Shown here piece by piece: positions 54,526 through 64,000 of a stretch of DNA of 64,000 bases. Position 1 is the first letter of the stretch. Every line of letters begins with the position of its first letter. The notes under the pieces were generated by a model that had not been told where the DNA came from, did not search any database, and saw only the letters and a list, made by a program, of their open reading frames with translations. The stretch comes from Aliiroseovarius sp. M344 (GTDB lineage Bacteria; Pseudomonadota; Alphaproteobacteria; Rhodobacterales; Rhodobacteraceae). The stretch lies in the NCBI RefSeq assembly GCF_025140835.1, contig NZ_CP081153.1, positions 2,803,501 to 2,867,500 of the forward strand. The letters are read 5' to 3'. A program made the translations under genes and the position numbers.

Positions 54526-55667
54526 GCCTTCTAGGAAACTGGTCCTATCCGACCGCAATCAAGTTCGGCGCAGGCCGTATCAAAGAATTGCCGCTGGCAT
54601 GTGCACAGGCGGGCATCAAACGCCCCCTTCTGGTGACGGACAAGGGGTTGGCCGATCTGCCGATCACCAAGGACACACTGGACGTTATGGATGGGGCCGG
54701 GCTGGGCCGCGGCCTGTTTTCGGACGTGGACCCAAACCCGAACGAAACCAATCTGACCGCCGGCGTCAAAGCCTATAAGGCGGGTGGTCATGATGGCGTG
54801 ATCGCGTTTGGCGGCGGGTCAGGGCTGGATCTGGGCAAAATGGTAGCCTTCATGGCAGGTCAGAATCGCCCGGTCTGGGATTTCGAGGATATTGGTGATT
54901 GGTGGACCCGCGCAGATGCCGATGCAATTGCCCCGATCGTAGCCGTGCCCACCACGGCCGGCACCGGGTCAGAAGTGGGCCGCGCCAGCGTCATCACCAA
55001 CTCTGAGACGCACGAGAAGAAGATCATCTTTCACCCGAAGGTGCTGCCCAGTGTGGTCATCTGCGATCCAGAACTGACGGTCGGGATGCCGAAATTTATC
55101 ACCGCAGGCACCGGGCTGGACGCCTTTGCCCACTGCGTCGAGGCCTATTCAAGCCCGCACTACCACCCGATGAGCCAGGGCATCGCGCTTGAGGGTATGA
55201 AGCTGGTCATCGACAATCTGCCCCGCGCCTATGCGGACGGCACTGATATCGAGGCCCGCGCCAACATGATGAGCGCCGCCGCCATGGGCGCGACCGCATT
55301 TCAAAAGGGCCTTGGCGCGATCCATGCGTTGAGCCACCCAATTGGCGCGATGTATCACACCCATCACGGCACAACGAACGCGATCTGCATGCCTGCGGTG
55401 CTGCGCCTTAATGCCCCGGCGATCATGGATCGGTTTGATCTGGCGGCGGGCTATCTTGGGATCAAAGGCGGGTTTAATGGGTTCCAGAGCTTCGTTCAGG
55501 AATTCAACGACAGCATGGCGATCCCGAGACGCGTTGGTGAGCTTGGCGTCACCAACCCCGATATCGACACGCTGGTGAAAGGCGCGTTGATTGATCCGTC
55601 TTGCGGGGGCAACCCTATAGAACTGAACAAGGACAACCTAACCCAACTGTTCCACGACGTTCTTTGA
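54522..55667 (+). CDS. Iron-containing alcohol dehydrogenase
   Basis: This 381-residue group III alcohol dehydrogenase has the NAD motif AFGGGSGLDLGK, TTAGTGSEVG, and metal ligands in TGLDAFAHCVEAYSS (Asp/His) and GAIHALSHPIGAMYHTHHG (two His). It should oxidise a primary alcohol with NAD. It is the last gene of the operon and translationally coupled to the aldehyde dehydrogenase, which argues for consecutive oxidation steps. Confidence 0.95.
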   Translation: MSLLGNWSYPTAIKFGAGRIKELPLACAQAGIKRPLLVTDKGLADLPITKDTLDVMDGAGLGRGLFSDVDPNPNETNLTAGVKAYKAGGHDGVIAFGGGSGLDLGKMVAFMAGQNRPVWDFEDIGDWWTRADADAIAPIVAVPTTAGTGSEVGRASVITNSETHEKKIIFHPKVLPSVVICDPELTVGMPKFITAGTGLDAFAHCVEAYSSPHYHPMSQGIALEGMKLVIDNLPRAYADGTDIEARANMMSAAAMGATAFQKGLGAIHALSHPIGAMYHTHHGTTNAICMPAVLRLNAPAIMDRFDLAAGYLGIKGGFNGFQSFVQEFNDSMAIPRRVGELGVTNPDIDTLVKGALIDPSCGGNPIELNKDNLTQLFHDVL

Positions 55668-55681
55668 GCGATTGACAAGCG

Positions 55682-55718
55682 GTGCCCCTCAGATCCTGAG
55701 GGCTTGAGGGGCACTTCT
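55682..55718 (+). terminator. Terminator of the TRAP-ligase operon
   Basis: GTGCCCCTCA pairs perfectly with TGAGGGGCAC over 10 bp, with an inner CCTCAGATCCTGAGG alternative, then TTCTG. It lies 15 nt after the last gene. Confidence 0.75.
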
Positions 55719-55763
55719 GCAAATACGATCAAAGGCGCAGCACCACGTTGACCGGCCTTAAGG

Positions 55764-56177
55764 TTAGTCGCCAGTTCGCTGAACATGAACCGCACAGCGG
55801 CAGTGGCGCACCACACGTGCTGCAGTCGAGCCAAGGAAAAAATCACTTATACCTGGCTTATGCGACCCGATCACGACGCAATCAAAACTCTTCTCATGCG
55901 CATAATCAATGATGGTGCGCGCGGTATGTCCTTTTAATAGAACTGTTGTTACACCTTCCAGATCAGCCGTCTTTTGCTCCAGAATGGTTCGGGCGTGGTC
56001 AAGTCCGGCCTTCAAGATATCTTCGTTGAGATAAGCACTGACCGACGCCTGTGGAGCTTCGTGAACATGCAGTGCTGTGATCGTACCACCTTCGGCAAGA
56101 AGGCGTTTCGAAATCTCTAATGTTTCTGCTGAGATGTCGTGATCCAGCGCCATTGGGACAAGAATTTTCTTATACAT
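55764..56177 (-). CDS. Universal stress protein (UspA family)
   Basis: This 137-residue UspA-fold protein begins MYKKILVPMALD and keeps the ATP-binding loop G-x2-G-x9-G-S in VIGSHKPGISDFFLGSTA. It probably binds ATP and is induced by starvation or stress. ATG 56177 follows GAGGATC. It is a single minus-strand gene, 90 nt from the convergent operon end. Such genes often sit beside TRAP operons (TeaD-type), where they can modulate transport. Confidence 0.93.
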   Translation of the reverse strand: MYKKILVPMALDHDISAETLEISKRLLAEGGTITALHVHEAPQASVSAYLNEDILKAGLDHARTILEQKTADLEGVTTVLLKGHTARTIIDYAHEKSFDCVVIGSHKPGISDFFLGSTAARVVRHCRCAVHVQRTGD

Positions 56178-56302
56178 TTGATCCTCATTCAATCATCAGC
56201 ACCGTTTGACTGATGAACAGCCACGTCAGCACCTGAGGTCGTGTAGTGCACAGATCACCAAGGCCCTGCCTTGACGCACATCATGCCGCCAACGCTTTCG
56301 GA

Positions 56303-57547
56303 TTAACTGCGCAGCACGTCGCCCAAGTTTTCTGATATGCGCGACAATTTTGGCGTTAGCGGAAAGAGCGTGGCTTGAATTGAGTGATAAATGTCCGGCT
56401 TGCCTTTAAACTGGGTGACCGTCGGTTTGCCAGCCGCATCAATCTCGGGATACCAACCACCGCGATTATGATCGATGAAATGGGAATCCGCGAACTGCCA
56501 CATCCGCGCATACCATTCCGCTTGAACCTGTGACCCTCCGAGCTTTAGGAAGCTGGCAAGAACGCCGATCGCCTCAGTCACAGGCCACCAATAGCGGTCT
56601 CTGATGTCAGGCGTTCCGCCAGTCTTCAGTGTGTAATACAAACCACCGTTCTTGTGATCCCATGCGTCCGTCAGAGCACGCTCGGTCAATGCCCATGCAG
56701 CCTCGCATGACGCATCATCAGGTCGCCCGCGCAGATCCCAGTATTGCAGCAATAACCGTGCAAGCTCGAACGAATGGCCCGGAGTGGTGCCCGCAGGGCG
56801 AAACATAGGATCACCGGAATAGCTGAGGTCGACTTGCCAATCTTTTGTGTAATGCTCGGGCAGCCGCCAGCCCTCTGTCTGACCGATCTTGCCGATGAAA
56901 AAATCCAGAATTTGCCCGACTTTTTTCATGTAATCTTCGCGTCCAGTCGCTTCGTAAGCGGTCAGCAGTGCCTCGACAGCATGCATGTTGGTATTCATCC
57001 CACGATACGACGAAAAGGGGGACCAGTCGCGATTCCATTCGTCGGCAAACAGCCCCGCGTCATCCTCCCAGTATCGCTGGTTCAACACTGACGTCACATT
57101 ATCGATCAATCGGTCTGCATCCGGATGCCCCGCCAACTTCGCGCTCGCCCCTGCCAGCAGAACGAAGACATGTCCGTAAGCCAGTTTCCGGTCGTCATGC
57201 ACTGTGCCGCTGTCAAGCGCCCACAAATACCCGCCGTGTTCCCGATCACGGTGGCGATGCCAGAGATACGACATACCTTTATCAATAACGGCGTCGCAGC
57301 CAGTTAGCCCAGCCTGTTTTCCCAACGCGTATGCGTGGGTCAGCCGCGTCGTCGTGTGTAGTTCTTGGACGGCACTATCCAGCGGGGCGCCGTCGCGCCC
57401 CAAAATATAGAAGCCTTCGTCCGGTCGCAGGCTACCTCTGAAAAAGGCGAACTGGCTGTGCGCATCAACGCGCAACCATTCCTGCTGCTCTGGTGTGCCA
57501 TACTGATGTCGCCGCTTGGGCGGTTGTGTCGGGTGATACGTCGTCAT
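56303..57547 (-). CDS. AGE family epimerase/isomerase
   Basis: This 414-residue (alpha/alpha)6-barrel protein resembles mannose or sulfoquinovose isomerases (YihS-like) more than the GlcNAc 2-epimerase: REHGGYLWALD, SSYRGMNTNMHAVEALL, GTTPGHSFELARLLLQYW and RDRYWWPVTEAIGVLA carry the catalytic His and Glu/Trp residues. It probably interconverts mannose and fructose or a related pair. Start ATG 57547 with GAGAGGG; the longer frame lacks support. No sugar operon lies beside it. Confidence 0.92.
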   Translation of the reverse strand: MTTYHPTQPPKRRHQYGTPEQQEWLRVDAHSQFAFFRGSLRPDEGFYILGRDGAPLDSAVQELHTTTRLTHAYALGKQAGLTGCDAVIDKGMSYLWHRHRDREHGGYLWALDSGTVHDDRKLAYGHVFVLLAGASAKLAGHPDADRLIDNVTSVLNQRYWEDDAGLFADEWNRDWSPFSSYRGMNTNMHAVEALLTAYEATGREDYMKKVGQILDFFIGKIGQTEGWRLPEHYTKDWQVDLSYSGDPMFRPAGTTPGHSFELARLLLQYWDLRGRPDDASCEAAWALTERALTDAWDHKNGGLYYTLKTGGTPDIRDRYWWPVTEAIGVLASFLKLGGSQVQAEWYARMWQFADSHFIDHNRGGWYPEIDAAGKPTVTQFKGKPDIYHSIQATLFPLTPKLSRISENLGDVLRS

Positions 57548-57697
57548 ATCGAAGACCCTCTCAAATGCACTGGCAATCCCTATGCCTGACAGTTGCTTGG
57601 GCACTTATGGCTGGCCTGAGCAAGGCAATGCAATACGGTCTTGTTGGCAAAGCCGGCAGATCTTGGATCTGGTGAACAGGACATCAGGATCAGGCAA

Positions 57698-57737
57698 CAA
57701 AAAACCGACCACAACAGACGTTGTAAGGTCGGTTTTT
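57698..57737. terminator. Terminator of initiator tRNA
   Basis: AAAAACCGACC and GGTCGGTTTTT are perfect 11-bp inverted copies, with an inner ACAAC/GTTGT stem. On the minus strand the hairpin follows tRNA-fMet by 6 nt and ends in T-rich sequence; it can also work on the plus strand. Confidence 0.88.
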
Positions 57738-57742
57738 GGTTT

Positions 57743-57819
<77 letters not shown>

Positions 57820-57830
57820 CCAATGCGGTG

Positions 57831-57859
57831 TATATAGGCGGACAGTTTGGGAACCACAA
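57831..57859 (-). promoter_or_regulatory. Promoter of tRNA-fMet
   Basis: On the minus strand TTGTGG and TATATA are exactly 17 bp apart, with the -10 about 12 nt before the tRNA, so the tRNA has its own promoter. Confidence 0.7.
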
Positions 57860-57910
57860 GCTCATTCGGCAAAAAAACTGTTACAATAGGCGGTTGGTTT
57901 ATTCGACCGG

Positions 57911-58477
57911 GTGACATTACCGGTGCGTTTGTTTAACTGGTTGAGAACACGGAAGGTTATTGTAATGGACGGCACGCTGGCAGTCTTGTTTCTATTCACT
58001 GGTTTGATCGACATGTGGGTCAATCACTGCGACACAGGGTGCGTGAAACCGGTGGCCACCGTGGCCCGCCAAGTCGCATCCGCAGGGCGGCTCATATTCG
58101 AGGCTGATTCCATAGGGGCTGAAGCCTATTACCGACACGACTTGCCGATCAGCTTTGGCCCTTTCCAGCCCGCGATCGGCGCTTCTGTGGACAGTTTGGG
58201 TGACGTATGGATCGGCCTTGGCGCCGTGAATGCCTTTCACCTTTGGGGCAACACCTCTTTCGCGCAGTTTTCGTTCATGCCTGGCCTCTGGTTGCGCGGA
58301 AATGGCCCCGTGCTTGGACATGCGGTTGAGTTTCGCTCGGGGATAGACGCTGGCTATGAGCATCCCAATGGAATGCGTTACAGCATTTCGCTTGATCACC
58401 GCTCCAACGGCGACATCGTTCCGACCAATCCCGGACTGGAAACCCTGCAACTTCGCGTCTCTGTGCCTACCGAGTAA
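57911..58477 (+). CDS. PagL-like lipid A 3-O-deacylase (acyloxyacyl hydrolase family)
   Basis: This protein of up to 188 residues has the PagL catalytic arrangement: His163 and Ser165 in LDHRSNG and Glu177 in NPGLETL, with the 2- and 12-residue spacing of Pseudomonas PagL. The eight-strand barrel pattern precedes it. PagL removes a 3-O-acyl chain from lipid A in the outer membrane. The start may be GTG 57911 or ATG 57965; the signal peptide is unclear in both. It stands alone. Confidence 0.82.
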   Translation: MTLPVRLFNWLRTRKVIVMDGTLAVLFLFTGLIDMWVNHCDTGCVKPVATVARQVASAGRLIFEADSIGAEAYYRHDLPISFGPFQPAIGASVDSLGDVWIGLGAVNAFHLWGNTSFAQFSFMPGLWLRGNGPVLGHAVEFRSGIDAGYEHPNGMRYSISLDHRSNGDIVPTNPGLETLQLRVSVPTE

Positions 58478-58547
58478 ATTTGGCGCGAAGCCGACCACTT
58501 TCTCCGCCAAGTTTGCCGAAACGACATCTTAGGCGCATAGTTGGCAT

Positions 58548-59252
58548 GTGAAGACAGCTACTGTGCTCATATTCTGCGGGCTTTTCGCGATGGCAACCAG
58601 CCAGCCAGCGCGATCGGTTAGCTATGACACTCTTGTGACAAGCCCTCCAATGGACCCTTGTAATCAGTTCTTCGACGGCGCCGAAATGGTGGTGCTTTAC
58701 CTCGACATGGGGCTCGAAGGGGGGGAGGTGCAGGTTGCCCTCCCACAGTCTTATCTGGAAGATCGCGCCGATCAGCAAAGCGGGTTGCGTCATGGCTCGC
58801 TGCTGCTGCGAATGATGGTGGGAAGTGCTTTGCCGGTCAGCCGCGAGCAAGCGCGGAGATTGACAGCGACACAAAGCGCCGCACATCTGACCCTTCTCAT
58901 TGGCGATTTCGCTGATCTGGAAAAGGTCATTGCTAATCTGACTGCCGCGGCTGTACCTGCCCGGAATGCGGTCACTCGAACCCCGTCAGACTTTGGCCTG
59001 TCGCGCCTATTCGCGGGCGATGGCGACCAATCCACATTGATCTATACAGCGGTGAACCCCAGTGGCGAGCTCTCCGCGGTTTTGGAATGCAGGGCGGCAG
59101 CGGGTAAATCAAACCAATCCTGCACCCATTACTTTCGAACCCATGCGATCGACGCCGTGGTAGACTATGCTTCAAAACTTTTACCGCAATGGCTGCAGAT
59201 TCAGACCCAGATCGACCGTTTCCTTAGCTGTGCGACGAATGGGTTTGAGTAA
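58548..59252 (+). CDS. Secreted protein of unknown function
   Basis: This 234-residue protein starts at GTG 58548 with a signal peptide ending near SQPARS. The mature part has four Cys (DPCNQF, LECRAA, QSCTHY, LSCATN), likely two disulfides, and no motif I recognise. The fold may be alpha/beta with the helix DYASKLLPQWLQIQTQID near the C-terminus. No clear ribosome-binding site. It lies 70 nt after the PagL-like gene on the same strand. Confidence 0.68.
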   Translation: MKTATVLIFCGLFAMATSQPARSVSYDTLVTSPPMDPCNQFFDGAEMVVLYLDMGLEGGEVQVALPQSYLEDRADQQSGLRHGSLLLRMMVGSALPVSREQARRLTATQSAAHLTLLIGDFADLEKVIANLTAAAVPARNAVTRTPSDFGLSRLFAGDGDQSTLIYTAVNPSGELSAVLECRAAAGKSNQSCTHYFRTHAIDAVVDYASKLLPQWLQIQTQIDRFLSCATNGFE

Positions 59253-59316
59253 TGAGATACCTTGCGATCTCGGCCTCCGTCGATTGCACCACTCAATTGC
59301 ATTGCCAATTGGGCCG

Positions 59317-60000
59317 CTATGAGATGCGTGCCATAGCATCTTGGTCTTGAGCTCCCGCGCGAGCCACTTTTTGCGCCAGATCCAGTGTGATCACAGCATC
59401 AAGGGCCAACCGGAATCGCGCATCCCGTTCTGCACGTCGCTTAAGCGCGTCGACATCCCACTCCAGAACATCACCATCTTCAGCAAGAAAGGTTGACGCA
59501 GACGCGGGATTGCCAGTCAGAAAAGACACTTCACCAACGAAGCTGCCCTCCGGCATCGTGAAGGCATTGCCAAACTTCTCTATCCTGATTGTACCGCTTA
59601 TAACGTAGTAAAGGATTTCGACATCCACATTTTGATGCGTCATTTGATAGCCTGCCGGTCGTTTACTGCGACGGGCAAGCCGCATCAGTTTTCGGAAATC
59701 TCCGGGCGGCAATGTGTCGAAATGATCATAAATGTCGACGAACCGCCGTGGGATCGCCAGCCTCGACTTTCGAAGCAATAAACTGCCAAGTCCGATAATG
59801 TTGGCGGACCCGGTCGCCGCGCTCGCCCAGATCGCCGGCCAAAGAGGGGTCGGTGCCACAACGTAGTAGTACCAGATGTACAAAGCAGTGCCGATGAGCA
59901 GCATGATGCGCAGGATGACCTGATTGATGATCAGGTATCCCAAAACGAACATGCCGGCAGCAGCCAACACGAGGATGTCTGAAAGCGCCAGCGTTTCCAT
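59317..60000 (-). CDS. Popeye-like cyclic-nucleotide-binding membrane protein
   Basis: This 227-residue protein has three N-terminal hydrophobic helices (about 5-24, 27-48, 53-76) and a C-terminal cyclic-nucleotide-binding-like domain with YYVISGTIRIEK and the phosphate-binding-cassette region FVGEVSFLTGNPASAS, where the arginine usual in CRP is missing. This layout matches bacterial Popeye-domain proteins. It may sense cAMP or another nucleotide at the membrane; the ligand is unknown. AGGGAG precedes ATG 60000. Confidence 0.85.
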   Translation of the reverse strand: METLALSDILVLAAAGMFVLGYLIINQVILRIMLLIGTALYIWYYYVVAPTPLWPAIWASAATGSANIIGLGSLLLRKSRLAIPRRFVDIYDHFDTLPPGDFRKLMRLARRSKRPAGYQMTHQNVDVEILYYVISGTIRIEKFGNAFTMPEGSFVGEVSFLTGNPASASTFLAEDGDVLEWDVDALKRRAERDARFRLALDAVITLDLAQKVARAGAQDQDAMARIS

Positions 60001-60226
60001 GGGTACTCCCTAAGGCAACTAGGCTAGCATAGGGTGAGGCAATTGAGGAAGAGTGATGGGGTTTCAAAGCATCACTGGTCATAAGGAGAAACGAGTTATC
60101 CAGTTTCGGACCCGGGTCTGGGATTGGAGTCGCCGATGGTTCGAGTTGGTCGGGAAATCGCTTTCTCCGATGTGACCTGCGCCAGAAACTCTAGGTTACA
60201 GTCGGTGAACAATAGCTCACCACTGT

Positions 60227-60637
60227 CTATTTGGTAAGGCTTGAGTTTATGAACGCGATCCTCCCTTGGCAAGAATAGACACTAGCTGATGCATAGCAAC
60301 GATCTATCCACCGTAGAAGAAAGTGTCTGGGGAGACAGAAAGCCATAAATTGATCGACGGGTATATCCCCACGAATAACACTGTTTGGCAGATGTAGGTG
60401 TTCCGCTCTTTTCTCCCATCCGGCCGCTTCAAAATACGCTGAGACCACGTCCTTTGGGCACATCTTGCCCTTCAGCGCGGCGAACATGTTTTTCGTACTT
60501 ATTCTTTTCCGACTCTCACCACTCGGCCCCACAAAAGGCGGATTTGCCAAAACCTCCGCACAGTTTTCGGCGCGTGTTTCTTGAGGTGCAATGAGGAGAG
60601 AGAAAGCAAGGAGTGTTGCGAGGGCATTGGTTTTCAT
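60227..60637 (-). CDS. Small secreted cysteine-containing protein, unknown
   Basis: This 136-residue protein has a signal peptide (TLLAFSLLIAPQETRA, cleaved before ENCAEV) and a mature part with five Cys (ENCAEV, KMCPKD, AFCLPR, DRCYAS, YSCQGR), so disulfides in the periplasm are probable. I know no family. It lies between the Popeye-like gene and the rRNA operon end; 60001-60226 upstream-facing spacer holds nothing I can name. Confidence 0.7.
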   Translation of the reverse strand: MKTNALATLLAFSLLIAPQETRAENCAEVLANPPFVGPSGESRKRISTKNMFAALKGKMCPKDVVSAYFEAAGWEKRAEHLHLPNSVIRGDIPVDQFMAFCLPRHFLLRWIDRCYASASVYSCQGRIAFINSSLTK

Positions 60638-60750
60638 TTTGTTTTTTTGGTGTTTGCGGGGTCGCTATTGGCGCGGGTTAAGTATGGCTTGGTTTGAGCC
60701 GATTTGAAGTCCGGATTTCCACCATAGGCATGTGCACGCCTCCCCCAACG

Positions 60751-60787
60751 CAAACCGCCCCGGCCAATGTTGGCTCGGGGCGGTTTG
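60751..60787. terminator. rRNA operon terminator
   Basis: CAAACCGCCCCG and CGGGGCGGTTTG are perfect 12-bp inverted copies, with an inner CCAA/TTGG stem. It lies 43 nt past the 5S 3-prime end. The better T tract is on the plus side (TTTGTTTGTG), but it is the only hairpin available for the minus-strand rRNA transcript. Confidence 0.65.
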
Positions 60788-60829
60788 TTTGTGTTGATAT
60801 CGTATTTGAGAGAATTAGCTCTTTTCTAG

Positions 60830-60945
<116 letters not shown>

Positions 60946-61062
60946 CGAGGAAAGAGCTAATTGGAGCGATGCTTTTGTTTGCTTCTCTCCAGTTCCAAGT
61001 CAGTACACTTAGGTGTGTATGCTTTTGAGTGATCGTAAAAGTGTCTAGCTTCTACTGGATCA

Positions 61063-63914
<2,852 letters not shown>

Positions 63915-64000
63915 TGATCCAGAAGAAGACAGACCTTTTGTATATCTGACCTCTTACCCCAGAAGGGGCAATCTGGACCAAAAGCATACTTTCCCGCGCT
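63915..64000 (-). other. Spacer upstream of 23S rRNA (partial)
   Basis: This is the end of the 16S-23S spacer, with the left side of the 23S processing stem (GATTTGATCC on the plus strand at 63911-63920). No tRNA is seen in the part present; tRNA-Ile and tRNA-Ala would be expected beyond the window. Confidence 0.7.

Overview
The window reads as chromosome of a marine alphaproteobacterium of the Roseobacter group (Rhodobacterales). The support is a near-standard L-malyl-CoA/beta-methylmalyl-CoA lyase, the dgcN-dgcA pair, DUF6478 and DUF1244 proteins, two TRAP transporter loci, a short intergenic repeat I associate with roseobacters, and a 23S rRNA with an alphaproteobacterial helix-9 insertion. 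Genus cannot be fixed from sequence reading alone. Coding density is high, overall G+C looks to be near 60%, and many neighbours overlap by 4 nt.

Layout. 1-2,992 (minus): TRAP binding protein, map, sfsA. 3,031-6,016 (plus): a coupled run of molybdopterin-binding protein, acetyltransferase, AhpD-like protein and OmpA-type protein. 6,029-12,631 (minus): LysR regulator, AEC carrier, fadH-type reductase and a DUF523/unknown/DUF6478/lipoprotein group. 12,763-15,989 (plus): CPBP protease, accD, folC. 15,990-16,489 is AT-rich, carries no gene, and looks like a structured small RNA locus. 16,490-21,285: zapE, MFS carrier, Lrp-type regulator with alanine dehydrogenase, DUF1801, elongator tRNA-Met. 21,427-26,924 (minus): mscL, ytoQ-like gene, and an unusual pheS-pheT operon with two extra genes and a duplicated pheT start. 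27,005-31,016: an ECF42-type sigma factor with its DGPF partner and two convergent MDR oxidoreductases, lying between pheS and rpmI-rplT. 31,333-36,083: rplT, rpmI, pyk, an N-formylglutamate-amidohydrolase-like gene and small conserved genes. 36,131-40,796: D-amino-acid aminotransferase, small DMT protein, dgcA, dgcN, mcl1. 40,965-46,946: accA, two small redox-type proteins, plsC-like, ftsX, ftsE, zinc-ribbon membrane protein. 46,981-55,667: an RpiR regulator and a divergent operon of amidohydrolase, TRAP QMP, glutamine-synthetase-like ligase, aldehyde dehydrogenase and iron alcohol dehydrogenase. 55,764-60,637: UspA, AGE isomerase, initiator tRNA, a PagL-like deacylase, secreted unknowns and a Popeye-like protein. 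60,830-64,000 (minus): 5S and 23S rRNA.

The most notable system is the RpiR-controlled operon at 46,981-55,667. Its gene set fits import of an amino-alcohol such as ethanolamine, gamma-glutamylation, two oxidations, and hydrolysis back to glutamate plus an amino acid. Its TRAP binding protein seems to lack the arginine that normally holds a carboxylate, unlike the one at 118-1,176. Second is the pheS-pheT operon: a 71-bp copy of the pheT start lies upstream of an ASCH-domain gene and downstream of an unknown membrane protein gene, and every junction is a 4-nt ATGA overlap. Third is the promoter-hairpins-terminator unit at 16,145-16,494. The DGPF gene also has an upstream sequence matching the ECF42 promoter motif as I remember it.
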